Below, piece after piece: positions 1 to 6,672 of a stretch of 11,914 nucleotides of DNA. Below the pieces are notes generated by a model, which saw only the letters and a program-made list of their open reading frames with translations, made no database searches and was not told where the DNA came from. The first letter of the stretch is position 1. Every line of letters starts with the position of its first letter. Made by a program: the position numbers and the translations under genes. Source of the DNA: an uncultured Vogesella sp. (GTDB lineage: Bacteria; Pseudomonadota; Gammaproteobacteria; Burkholderiales; Chromobacteriaceae); contig CAMLGD010000091.1 of the NCBI GenBank assembly GCA_946479405.1, forward strand, positions 1 through 11,914. The letters are read 5' to 3'.

Positions 1-712
1 GGCCAACCTGCGGCAGCTGCCCGTGCCAGCCCAGCACGCCGACGGCCAGCATGCTCCCCAGCACCACCAGCATCGGCATGCTGCGCATCAGCAGCAGCAA
101 CGGCGCGATGCGCAGGCCATGCGGCAGCCCGCGCCGCGCCCACCACAGCAGCAGCAAGGCGGGCACACCCAGTAACAGCGCGTGGGAAGAAAAATGCGGT
201 ACCTGTTGCCACAGGGTGGCGAGAATGACCGGCAGACTGGCACCGCCACTGTGCAAGCCGGCCAGCGGCGCCAGCTGCGACAGCACGATCAATAATGCCG
301 ACGCCGCGGTGAAGCCGGCCAGCACCGGTTCCGACAGCACATCGGCCAGAAAACCCAGCCGGAACAAACCGAACAGCAGCAGCATGGCGCCGGACAGCAA
401 GGCCAGCCACACCGCCGCCAGCAGGTAGTCCGCCGGCGTGGCCAGTCCCAGCTTGCCCAGCGTGGCGGCCACCAGCAGCGAGGTCACCGCCATCGGCCCC
501 ACCGACTGTGCGTGGCTGCGCCCCAACAGCGCGTACAGCGGCAACGGCAACAGGCTGGCATAGAGGCCGACTTGCGGCGGCAGCCCGGCCACCAGCGCAT
601 AGGCCAGCCCCTGCGGTACCAGCAGCAGTGTCACCAGCAGCCCGGCGCTGACATCGCCCGCCAGCCACTGCCGGCGGTAATGCCGCAACCAGGGCGGCAG
701 GTAGTCGATCAT
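1..712 (-). CDS. SulP-family inorganic anion (sulfate-type) permease, C-terminal part outside window
   Basis: The visible 237 codons are the N-terminal half of an integral inner-membrane transporter. The N-terminus (MIDYLPPWLR) is followed by GDVSAGLL (residues 19-26), then PQGLAYALVAGLPPQVGLYA (33-52) and a short segment ending in QSVGPMAVTSLL (69-80). This is the SulP/SLC26 signature, with successive hydrophobic segments after it. SulP proteins carry sulfate, bicarbonate or related anions; many end in a cytoplasmic STAS domain, which would lie beyond the left edge. The start ATG overlaps the stop of the upstream ArsR-type regulator by four bases (ATGA), so the two are probably co-transcribed and translationally coupled. 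SulP genes are found in BigR regulons, so sulfite/sulfate movement linked to sulfide oxidation is a reasonable inference; the actual substrate cannot be read from the sequence. Confidence 0.9.
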   Translation of the reverse strand, partial: MIDYLPPWLRHYRRQWLAGDVSAGLLVTLLLVPQGLAYALVAGLPPQVGLYASLLPLPLYALLGRSHAQSVGPMAVTSLLVAATLGKLGLATPADYLLAAVWLALLSGAMLLLFGLFRLGFLADVLSEPVLAGFTAASALLIVLSQLAPLAGLHSGGASLPVILATLWQQVPHFSSHALLLGVPALLLLWWARRGLPHGLRIAPLLLLMRSMPMLVVLGSMLAVGVLGWHGQLPQVG

Positions 713-1047
713 GCCGTCTGCTGGCTGTCGGCCGCCGCCGCCGACAGCGGCTGCGGTTCGCAATACAGCTGGTACAGCGTATCCAGAATGGCCAGCGCCT
801 GTTCACTGGCCACGCTGTAGTAGATCCACTTGCCTTCGCGCCGCGTATTCACCAGCGCCTCGTTGCGCAACACCCCCAGCTGCTGCGACAGCGTGGGCTG
901 GCGGATACCGGTCAACCGCTCCAGCTCGGACACGGTTTTCTCGCCCTGCACCAGCTGGCACAGCAGCAGCAGCCGGTCCTCGTTGGCCAGGCTCTTGAGC
1001 AAGGCCGCCGCGCGGGCAGCGTTGTCATGCAGTACAGTCAAATCCAT
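709..1047 (-). CDS. bigR: ArsR-family sulfide/persulfide-responsive repressor, BigR-like
   Basis: A 112-residue winged helix-turn-helix repressor. The core runs from LKSLANEDRLLLLC (17-30) through a recognition helix around GIRQPTLSQQLGVLR (47-61) to the wing RREGKWIYYSV (69-79). Two cysteines, C30 and C96, are 66 residues apart, the same spacing as the redox pair (Cys42/Cys108) that forms a disulfide or polysulfide bridge in BigR; there are no ArsR-type metal motifs. I chose the ATG at 1047 because a GTGGGGA purine run lies just upstream and the protein then begins where the family usually does; an in-frame ATG at 1071 lacks a ribosome site. It diverges from the blh-type gene and overlaps the SulP gene, so it probably represses both directions until persulfide accumulates. 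The family call is secure; the ligand is inferred. Confidence 0.88.
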   Translation of the reverse strand: MDLTVLHDNAARAAALLKSLANEDRLLLLCQLVQGEKTVSELERLTGIRQPTLSQQLGVLRNEALVNTRREGKWIYYSVASEQALAILDTLYQLYCEPQPLSAAAADSQQTA

Positions 1048-1158
1048 GGCGATCCCCACTCTGTCATCCATTACCGTGTGGCGCTGTGCCAGCAGTACAC
1101 ACATTATATTTTGATATATAGTGAAACGGGTAGTTTTTGTCAGCCACCAGGAGCGGCC
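1048..1158. promoter_or_regulatory. Divergent promoter region with AT-rich dyad, candidate BigR operator
   Basis: The spacer between the repressor and the persulfide dioxygenase is strikingly AT-rich in a GC-rich window. Arms CACATTATAT (1100-1109) and ATATATAGTG (1114-1123) form an inverted repeat with 8 of 10 paired positions around a 4-base centre. A perfect TATAAT reads on the minus strand at 1108-1103, and TATA-like words read on the plus strand at 1114-1122, so a repressor on the dyad would cover both possible -10 boxes. I found no convincing -35 box for either direction. BigR and YgaV proteins are known to bind AT-rich dyads. That this dyad is the operator is inference. Confidence 0.6.
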
Positions 1159-2019
1159 ATGCAAGCACAAATCGCACCCTTCTTCGACCCGGTCACCGGC
1201 ACCTACAGCTATGTGGTGTACGACCACCCCGGCGGCCACGCCGCCATCATCGACCCGGTGCTGGATTACGACCCCAAGTCCGGCCGCACCTCGCAGCGCA
1301 ACGCCCAGCAGCTGGTCGACTTCATCCAGGCGCAAGGCTTGCACCTGCTGTGGATTCTGGAAACCCACGCCCACGCCGACCACCTGTCCGCCGCCGCCTG
1401 GCTCAAAACCCGGCTGGGCGGACGCACCGGCATCGGTTGCCATATCGATAGCGTGCAGCGCGTGTTCAAGCCGATTTTCCAGCTGGAGGACGATTTTGCC
1501 ACCGACGGCCGGCAATTTGACCAGCTTTTGGCCGATGGAGACAGCCTGCCGCTGGGCGAGTTGACACTGCAGGTGCTGGCGCTGCCCGGCCACACCCCGG
1601 CCGACATCGGCTACCGCATTGGCGATGACATTTTCATCGGCGATACATTATTCCAGCCGGACGTCGGCAGCGCACGCTGCGATTTTCCCGGTGGCGACGC
1701 CGCCACACTGTATCGCTCGGTTCAGCACCTGCTGTCGCTGCCGGATCACACCCGGCTCTGGCTGTGCCACGACTACCCGCCGGCCGAGCGCACTGCCAGC
1801 CCCTGCAGCACGGTGGCCCAGCAGAAAGCGGCCAACGTGCACCTGCGCAGCGGCGTCAGCGAGGCCGACTTCATTGCCCTGCGCCAGGCGCGCGATGCCA
1901 CCCTGGGCGCACCGGTGCTGCTGATCCCGGCGATACAGGTCAACATTCGTGCCGGCAACATGCCGCCAATGGCGGCGAACGGGCATGCATATTTAAAGAT
2001 CCCGCTGAACCTGCTGTAG
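1159..2019 (+). CDS. blh: Metallo-beta-lactamase-fold persulfide dioxygenase (ETHE1/Blh type)
   Basis: A 286-residue cytoplasmic metal hydrolase-fold protein. The metal motif HAHADH lies at 70-75, followed by LPGHTPAD (142-149, H145), FIGDTLF (159-165, D162) and CHDY (203-206, H204). Together these supply the mononuclear iron site of persulfide dioxygenases, which oxidise glutathione persulfide to sulfite. The segments FQPDVGSARCDFPGG and NIRAGNMPP near the C-terminus are typical of the Blh (beta-lactamase-like hydrolase) branch. The ATG at 1159 is preceded by CAGGAG at the right distance; longer in-frame extensions run back into the regulator gene. It is transcribed divergently from the BigR-like repressor, the usual partner of blh. 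There is no rhodanese domain fused to it. Function in sulfide detoxification is well supported by family and context. Confidence 0.9.
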   Translation: MQAQIAPFFDPVTGTYSYVVYDHPGGHAAIIDPVLDYDPKSGRTSQRNAQQLVDFIQAQGLHLLWILETHAHADHLSAAAWLKTRLGGRTGIGCHIDSVQRVFKPIFQLEDDFATDGRQFDQLLADGDSLPLGELTLQVLALPGHTPADIGYRIGDDIFIGDTLFQPDVGSARCDFPGGDAATLYRSVQHLLSLPDHTRLWLCHDYPPAERTASPCSTVAQQKAANVHLRSGVSEADFIALRQARDATLGAPVLLIPAIQVNIRAGNMPPMAANGHAYLKIPLNLL

Positions 2020-2040
2020 ACTGCGGTGCTCGATCACACC

Positions 2041-3060
2041 ATGGGCGGAGCCTGGCCGCCCACCCGCATGGCGCCACCCCTACTGCGCGCGGCCCCGCCG
2101 CGGCTGGTGCATGAACGCGGCATTCCCGCCTTCGGCATGTACCGCGGCATCGTGCCGGAGCTGTCCTGGCACGCGCTGCAGCTACCGCTGCTGCGCCGCC
2201 TGACACGCCAGCTGCACCACAAGCGCTGGCAATACGCTGCCTTCGCCCACGCCGACTACTTTATCGGCGTGGCAGTGGTGGATGTCGGCTGGGCCGGCAG
2301 CGCCTTCGCCTATCTGTTCGACCGCCGCCGCGGTGCGCTGCTGGCCAGCTTTGACGCCTCCGGCCTGCCGCTGCTGTCCACCCGGCTGGAAGACCGCGCC
2401 TTCGGTGATGCCACCTTCCGCCGCGGTCGCGAGTGCATCGCCTTTCGCCATGCCGACAAGCGGCTGGAACTCACCATCAATACCCGCGAACTAAAGCTGG
2501 CGGCACATATCGCGCTACCGGCGGCCGACAGCGTGCTGGCCGCCATTGCCCCCGCCAACTGGCAGGCGCACGCCACCCACAAAAGCGGCGCGCTGCACTG
2601 CAGCGGCTTTGCCGAATGCGGCGGCGAGCGCTGGCTGCTGGATGGTTGCCACGCCAGCCTGGACGCCTCCAACGGCCTGCTGGCGCGCGATACGCGCTGG
2701 CAATGGGCCAGCGCTCATGCCGGATCACTGGGCTTCAACCTGCAGGCCGGTTATATGGGCGATGCGGAAAATGCCATCTGGCTGGACGGCGTGCCGTGGC
2801 GGGTCGGCGCCGCGCAGTTCGATTTCGATGCGGCCAACCCTTTGGCGCCGTGGCAGATCCGCAGCAGCGATGGCGCGGTGGCACTGCAATTCACCCCCGA
2901 AGGCGCCCGTCACGGCGACAAGAATCTGCTGCTGGCCAGCAGCCGTTACATCCAGCCGGTGGGGCGTTTCGACGGCCGGCTGATCCACCCACAGACCGGC
3001 GTCGCCTATCCGGTCTGCGCGCTGGCCGGCGTCACCGAGGACCACCACTCCCGCTGGTGA
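2041..3060 (+). CDS. DUF2804 family protein, function unknown
   Basis: A 339-residue protein without signal peptide or membrane segments. Recognisable conserved parts of the DUF2804 family are the KRWQY motif (61-65), a DVGW..SAFAYLFDRR stretch (81-96), the WQWASAHAGSLGFNLQAGYMGDAENAIW region in the middle, and the C-terminal EDHHSRW. Members are found widely in bacteria and are predicted to be beta-rich; I know of no demonstrated activity. It starts 21 bases after the blh-type gene on the same strand, so read-through from the sulfide promoter is possible. The start is uncertain: ATG at 2041, GTG at 2026 and ATG at 2068 are all in frame and none has a clear ribosome site; family N-termini would allow the 2068 start. 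Family call good, role unknown. Confidence 0.8.
   Translation: MGGAWPPTRMAPPLLRAAPPRLVHERGIPAFGMYRGIVPELSWHALQLPLLRRLTRQLHHKRWQYAAFAHADYFIGVAVVDVGWAGSAFAYLFDRRRGALLASFDASGLPLLSTRLEDRAFGDATFRRGRECIAFRHADKRLELTINTRELKLAAHIALPAADSVLAAIAPANWQAHATHKSGALHCSGFAECGGERWLLDGCHASLDASNGLLARDTRWQWASAHAGSLGFNLQAGYMGDAENAIWLDGVPWRVGAAQFDFDAANPLAPWQIRSSDGAVALQFTPEGARHGDKNLLLASSRYIQPVGRFDGRLIHPQTGVAYPVCALAGVTEDHHSRW
2829..2838 (+). repeat. Dispersed repeat TGCGGCCAAC, copy in DUF2804 gene
   Basis: Exact copy followed by C. It is read in the gene as part of Asp-Ala-Ala-Asn. Confidence 0.75.
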
Positions 3061-3193
3061 GCACCGCCACAGCCTGCTGGCGGCGGCTGCATGTCGGCAC
3101 TGATACATACTGCCAACAAAGCGCTCGCACTAATGCGGCACTATGGCAACGAGCGCCGTCGGAGTACGGTTGGCCGCAACGAAGCGAGAGCGC
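3061..3193 (+). promoter_or_regulatory. Leader of the pxp operon with a stem-loop
   Basis: This 133-base gap most likely carries the promoter of the accB-pxpBCA operon, but I cannot assign -35/-10 boxes with confidence. It contains a perfect 7-base inverted repeat, GCGCTCG (3121-3127) and CGAGCGC (3150-3156), with a 22-base loop. Just downstream lies an inverted copy of the dispersed 10-mer (3169-3178), whose GCCGCA half could also pair with TGCGGC at 3134-3139. The structure could be an operator or a leader hairpin. Confidence 0.35.
3169..3178 (-). repeat. Dispersed repeat TGCGGCCAAC, intergenic copy before accB
   Basis: Exact copy on the minus strand, extended by C, 15 bases before the accB start. 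Confidence 0.75.
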
Positions 3194-3640
3194 ATGGAAC
3201 TACGCAAACTGAAGCAACTGATCCAGCTGGTGCAGCATTCCGGCGTCACCGAACTGGACATCAGCATCGGCGGAGAACAGGTCCGCATCCGCCGCGGCAA
3301 CAGCGCCACCCTGGCACCCGCCCTTTACCCCGCCCCGGCCGCCGCCATCTGTGCCCCGCAACTGGCTGCCATCCCGCCTGCGGCCGCCGCGGCCACTGTC
3401 AGCGACCAGCACACCCAGTGCGCACCGATGCCCGGCACCTGCTACCTGGCGCCAGCGCCCGGCGCCGCGCCATTTGTGCGTACCGGACAACAGGTGCAGG
3501 CCGGCGACACGCTGTGCATCATCGAAGCAATGAAGCTGATGAATGCCATCGAGGCCGAGCGCAGCGGCACGCTGCGCGCCATCCTGGTGGCCGACGGCGA
3601 CAATGTGCAAACCGGCACGCCGCTGTTCCGCATCGACTAG
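3194..3640 (+). CDS. accB: AccB-type biotin carboxyl carrier protein in oxoprolinase operon
   Basis: A 148-residue biotin carrier. The N-terminus MELRKLKQLIQLVQHSGVTELDISIG closely follows the AccB pattern; then comes an Ala/Pro-rich linker (about 36-75) and a biotinyl domain with the thumb segment APAPGAAPFV (86-95) and the biotin site EAMKLMN (111-117, K114). Length is close to E. coli AccB (156). AccB carries CO2 on biotin between biotin carboxylase and carboxyltransferase in acetyl-CoA carboxylase. Here it heads the pxpB-pxpC-pxpA genes and no accC follows, so this may be an accessory paralogue rather than the housekeeping copy. The ATG at 3194 matches the family N-terminus; the ribosome site is weak (GCGAGAG). 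An upstream in-frame start at 3143 would add 17 residues with no family support. Confidence 0.85.
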   Translation: MELRKLKQLIQLVQHSGVTELDISIGGEQVRIRRGNSATLAPALYPAPAAAICAPQLAAIPPAAAAATVSDQHTQCAPMPGTCYLAPAPGAAPFVRTGQQVQAGDTLCIIEAMKLMNAIEAERSGTLRAILVADGDNVQTGTPLFRID

Positions 3641-3703
3641 CACCGCCAGCGGCAGCACGGCGATGGTACAGTGGCAGCGACCATCCGCCGGCAAGGAAAC
3701 CCC

Positions 3704-4366
3704 GTGACACACGCCGCAGTTCACTGCCACCTGCTGGGCGAGCGCGCCGTGGTGCTGAGCTCGCCGCCCCCCGCCACCCTCGCCTGCCAGCGCCGTATCT
3801 GGTGGCTGGCAGACGCGCTGCGCACGCACGGCGGCTTTGTCGACATCGTACCGGCCATGAACAACCTCACCGTAGTGCTGGACCCGGCACGCCACGATGC
3901 AGAGGCGGTGCTGGATCTGCTGATGACGCTGTGGCAGCAGGCCGGCAGCCGCACCCCGCCACAGCGGCGGCTGGATATTCCTGTGCGCTATGGCGGTGAA
4001 TACGGCCCGGACCTGGCGGTGGTGGCGGCACACTGCGGGCTAACGGAACAAGAGGTCATCGCCCGCCACAGCGCTGCGCGCTACACCGTATTCTTTCTTG
4101 GCTTCCAGCCCGGCTTTGCCTACCTGGGCGGGTTGCCGCCGGCACTGGCCACCCCGCGCCGGGCCGAGCCACGGCTGGCGGTGCCGGCCGGCAGTGTCGG
4201 CATCGGCGGCAGGCAGACCGGCATCTACCCGGCCAGCAGCCCCGGCGGCTGGCAGCTGATCGGCCACACCACACTATCCCTGTTCGACCCGCAACGTGAG
4301 CCGCCCTCGCTGCTGCTGCCGGGCGACCGCGTACGCTTCGTGGCGCAGGAGGGCACCGATGCTTGA
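3704..4366 (+). CDS. pxpB: 5-oxoprolinase subunit PxpB (KipI-like)
   Basis: A 220-residue cytoplasmic subunit of the ATP-dependent 5-oxoprolinase PxpABC, which converts 5-oxoproline to glutamate. Family motifs are FFLGFQPGFAYLGGLP (130-145), PRLAVPAGSVGIGGRQ and TGIYPASSPGGWQLIGHT (172-189). E. coli PxpB (YbgJ) is 218 residues. The start is GTG at 3704, supported by AAGGA (3693-3697) six bases upstream. The homologue in Bacillus, KipI, inhibits the sporulation kinase KinA, but with PxpA and PxpC adjacent the oxoprolinase role is the safe call. The last eight bases overlap the start of pxpC, indicating translational coupling of two subunits that act together. Confidence 0.93.
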   Translation: MTHAAVHCHLLGERAVVLSSPPPATLACQRRIWWLADALRTHGGFVDIVPAMNNLTVVLDPARHDAEAVLDLLMTLWQQAGSRTPPQRRLDIPVRYGGEYGPDLAVVAAHCGLTEQEVIARHSAARYTVFFLGFQPGFAYLGGLPPALATPRRAEPRLAVPAGSVGIGGRQTGIYPASSPGGWQLIGHTTLSLFDPQREPPSLLLPGDRVRFVAQEGTDA

Positions 4367-5303
4367 GATCATTCGCCCCGGCATCCAGACCACGGTGCAG
4401 GACCTGGGCCGTCACGGTCTGCGCCACCTCGGCATCGCGCAGAATGGCGCGCTGGATGCGCCGGCGCTGCTGCTGGGCAACCGTCTGCTGGGCAATGCGG
4501 CCAACCTGGCCGCGCTGGAGATCACGCTGGGGCCGGTGGAGATCCGCTTTGGCCGCGACGGCTGCTTCGCGCTGACCGGTGCCGACTTCACCGCCACTCT
4601 GGACGGCGAACCGGCCTGGTGTGGCTGGCGTCACCCCTGCCGTGCCGGCCAGCTGCTGCGGCTGAACGGCAGCCGCCACGGCATGCGCGCCTACCTGTGC
4701 GTGGACGGTGGCATCGATGTACCGCTGGTGCTGGGCGCCCGTGCCACCGATCTCAAGGCCGGCTACGGCGGCCACCACGGCCGCGCGCTGCAGGCCGGCG
4801 ACCAGCTGCCGCAAGGTGCCCCCACCCGGCCGCTTGCGCGGCTGGGCGTACAGCAGCGCCCGTGGCAACCACTGCTGCGCGCCATCCCTGGTCCGGAATA
4901 TCATGAATTCGACACCAGCAGCCGGCAGGCACTGTGGCAGCAGCCATGGACGGTCAGCCCGCACAGCAACCGCATGGGCTACCGGCTGCAGGGCACGGCA
5001 CTGCAGCGCGACCACGGCGGCGAGCTGCTGTCTCACGCGGTACTGCCCGGCGTGGTGCAGGTGCCGCCCAGCGGCCAGCCCATCGTGCTGCTGGCCGATG
5101 CACAGACCACCGGCGGCTACCCGCGCATCGCCAGCGTGATCGATGCCGACCTGTGGCTGCTGGCACAGGCACGCCCCGGCAGCCGGCTCCACTTCGTGGA
5201 GTGCGATCTGGCCGCTGCCCGCGCCGCACGGGAACACTGGCTGCGCGACTGGCGCCGCTTCGAACTGGCCGCCTGGGGCAGCGGCCAACTACCCACTCTT
5301 TAA
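4359..5303 (+). CDS. pxpC: 5-oxoprolinase subunit PxpC (KipA/AHS2-like)
   Basis: A 314-residue subunit of the PxpABC 5-oxoprolinase, close to the 310 residues of E. coli PxpC (YbgK). It begins [20 protein letters not shown] with [16 protein letters not shown] (31-46), the hallmark N-terminus of the family, and carries QTTGGYPR (249-256) near the C-terminus. The related carboxyltransferase-like fold is also found in urea amidolyase and allophanate hydrolase proteins, but here it stands as a separate gene between pxpB and pxpA. The ATG at 4359 has a strong AGGAGG (4347-4352) six bases upstream, placed inside the end of pxpB, which it overlaps by eight bases. Everything expected of an intact subunit is present. 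Confidence 0.94.
   Translation: MLEIIRPGIQTTVQDLGRHGLRHLGIAQNGALDAPALLLGNRLLGNAANLAALEITLGPVEIRFGRDGCFALTGADFTATLDGEPAWCGWRHPCRAGQLLRLNGSRHGMRAYLCVDGGIDVPLVLGARATDLKAGYGGHHGRALQAGDQLPQGAPTRPLARLGVQQRPWQPLLRAIPGPEYHEFDTSSRQALWQQPWTVSPHSNRMGYRLQGTALQRDHGGELLSHAVLPGVVQVPPSGQPIVLLADAQTTGGYPRIASVIDADLWLLAQARPGSRLHFVECDLAAARAAREHWLRDWRRFELAAWGSGQLPTL
4496..4505 (+). repeat. Dispersed repeat TGCGGCCAAC, copy in pxpC
   Basis: Exact copy followed by C, read as part of Asn-Ala-Ala-Asn in PxpC. Confidence 0.75.
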
Positions 5304-5316
5304 GCGGGACACAGCA

Positions 5317-6054
5317 ATGCAGATAGACCTGAATGCCGATGTCGGCGAAGGCTGCGGCGACGACGCCGCCATCCTGGCCTGCGTCAGCTCCGCCAATATT
5401 GCCTGCGGCTGGCACGCCGGCGACGCCGCCACCATGCGCGCAGCGGTACGCGCCGCGCTGGCACATGGTGTGGCCATCGGCGCCCACCCCAGCTTCCCGG
5501 ATCGGGAAAACTTCGGCCGTAGCGCCATGCAGCGCACCGCGGCGCAAGTGCATGCCGATGTGCAGGCCCAGTTGGACGCACTGGCGGCCATCGTGCAGGA
5601 GGAAGGCGGCCGGCTGCGGCACGTCAAACCGCATGGCGCGCTATACAACCAGGCGGCGCGCGATGCGTCGCTGGCCGACGCCATCGCCGCCGCGGTGCGC
5701 GACTTCGACCCGGCGCTGAAGCTGATGGGGCTGGCCGGCAGCGAGCTGATCCGCGCGGCCGAACGCCACGGCCTGGCGGCCATCGAAGAAGTGTTCGCCG
5801 ATCGTGGCTACCTGGCCGACGGCAGCCTGGCGCCGCGTGGCAGCCCCGGCGCGGTGATCGAGGATGCCAACACCGCGCTGGCGCAGACGCTGCAACTGGT
5901 AGAGCACGGCAGCGTGCGCAGCCTGGACGGCCAGCTCATCGCGCTGCGCGCCGACAGCGTGTGCCTGCACGGCGACGGCGCCCACGCGCTGGCCTTCGCC
6001 CGCCTGCTGCGCCAGCAGTTGCAGGCACGCGGCATCGCCATCCACCCGGCCTGA
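5317..6054 (+). CDS. pxpA: 5-oxoprolinase subunit PxpA (LamB/YcsF family)
   Basis: A 245-residue protein that matches E. coli PxpA (YbgL, 244 residues) along its whole length as I remember it. It starts [12 protein letters not shown], followed by [13 protein letters not shown] (24-36), [40 protein letters not shown] and the C-terminal [14 protein letters not shown]. The conserved His, Asp and Glu residues of the LamB/YcsF TIM-barrel are in place. With PxpB and PxpC it cleaves 5-oxoproline to glutamate using ATP. The ATG at 5317 lies 13 bases after pxpC; the ribosome site is weak, but this start is fixed by the family N-terminus. In many bacteria accB and accC homologues sit in the same operon; only accB is present here. 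Confidence 0.95.
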   Translation: MQIDLNADVGEGCGDDAAILACVSSANIACGWHAGDAATMRAAVRAALAHGVAIGAHPSFPDRENFGRSAMQRTAAQVHADVQAQLDALAAIVQEEGGRLRHVKPHGALYNQAARDASLADAIAAAVRDFDPALKLMGLAGSELIRAAERHGLAAIEEVFADRGYLADGSLAPRGSPGAVIEDANTALAQTLQLVEHGSVRSLDGQLIALRADSVCLHGDGAHALAFARLLRQQLQARGIAIHPA

Positions 6055-6062
6055 CAGCCACT

Positions 6063-6087
6063 GGTCAGCCGCACACTGCGGCCAACC
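6063..6087. repeat. Degenerate inverted pair of the dispersed repeat after pxpA
   Basis: GGTCAGCCGCA (6063-6073) and TGCGGCCAACC (6077-6087) are inverted copies matching at 9 of 11 positions with only CAC between them. The right arm is an exact copy of the dispersed word found across the window; the left arm differs at two positions. The pair sits in the 51-base gap between pxpA and the acetyltransferase gene. No T-run follows, so it is not a standard intrinsic terminator. Confidence 0.6.
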
Positions 6088-6105
6088 TTGCAACGGAAAC
6101 AGCCT

Positions 6106-6552
6106 ATGCCCCCCATTCTGCGCCCTGCCCGCCCGGCCGATGCCGCCGCCCTCGCCACCCTGGCCACCGAGCTGGGCTACCCGACCGACAGCGCCACCCT
6201 GACGGCACGGCTGAGCGTGCTGCTGGCGGCGCCGGAACAGCACCTGGTCTGCGTGGTCGAAGCGGAAGGACGTGTCTGCGGCTGGATTCACGGCTATCTG
6301 CGGCCGCTGCTGGAGTCCGACAGCTGCGTGGAAGTGGGCGGCTTGGTGGTGGCTGCCGACTGCCGCGGCCAGGGTCTGGGCGCGCGACTGCTGGCCGCTT
6401 GCGAAGCCTGGGCCGCCGCCCGCGGCGTGGCCGAAGTCAGCGTACGCTGCGCCGAGCAGCGCCACGCGGCGCACCGTTTCTACCGGCGCGCAGGCTACAA
6501 CCATATCAAGACCCAGCTGACCTTTCGCAAGGCAGTGGCGAAATCCTCATAG
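6106..6552 (+). CDS. GNAT-family N-acetyltransferase
   Basis: A 148-residue single-domain acetyltransferase. It begins ILRPARPADAAALATLATELGYPTD, the usual GNAT N-terminal strand and helix. The acetyl-CoA binding motif VGGLVVAADCRGQGLGARLL spans 77-96, with the pyrophosphate loop RGQGLG at 87-92. The C-terminal FYRRAGY (125-131) is the family's motif B. GNAT enzymes transfer an acetyl group from acetyl-CoA to amines; the substrate here cannot be predicted. ATG at 6106 is chosen over an in-frame TTG at 6088, with a GGAA purine stretch upstream. It is separated from pxpA by only 51 bases on the same strand, but that gap holds an inverted repeat, so membership in the pxp operon is uncertain. Confidence 0.88.
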   Translation: MPPILRPARPADAAALATLATELGYPTDSATLTARLSVLLAAPEQHLVCVVEAEGRVCGWIHGYLRPLLESDSCVEVGGLVVAADCRGQGLGARLLAACEAWAAARGVAEVSVRCAEQRHAAHRFYRRAGYNHIKTQLTFRKAVAKSS

Positions 6553-6561
6553 CGCGCGGGG

Positions 6562-6589
6562 TTGGCGCGCGCCGTGGTCGTGGTAGCAT
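6562..6589 (+). promoter_or_regulatory. Candidate sigma-70 promoter for the carbonic anhydrase gene
   Basis: In the 120-base gap before the carbonic anhydrase gene, TTGGCG (6562-6567) is followed after 16 bases by TAGCAT (6584-6589), which is preceded by TGG as in extended -10 promoters. The predicted transcript would carry a leader of about 75 bases. A GC-only palindrome overlaps the -35 box (GCGCGC at 6552-6557 and 6565-6570). The assignment rests on hexamer likeness alone. Confidence 0.4.
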
Positions 6590-6672
6590 GGCGCCCGACC
6601 AAAATCGAGTAAACGCACCAATCCCTGCCGCCACCCGCTACCCGCGGGCAGGCAATTGAACAGGAGTACACC

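Noticed and set aside
711..722. ATGCCGTCTGCT, a 10 of 12 match to the Neisseria DNA uptake sequence
   Set aside because: Only two partial matches exist in the window (this and an 11 of 12 match at 11356-11367); both overlap coding sequence and neither is complete, so chance is the better explanation.
4056..5288. A 410-codon open frame on the minus strand
   Set aside because: It lies opposite pxpB and pxpC, has no family likeness and an Ala/Gly/Arg-rich composition typical of GC-rich antisense frames.
6552..6570. GCGCGC palindrome pair as a terminator after the acetyltransferase gene
   Set aside because: No T-run follows on either strand and the loop overlaps the likely -35 box of the next gene.
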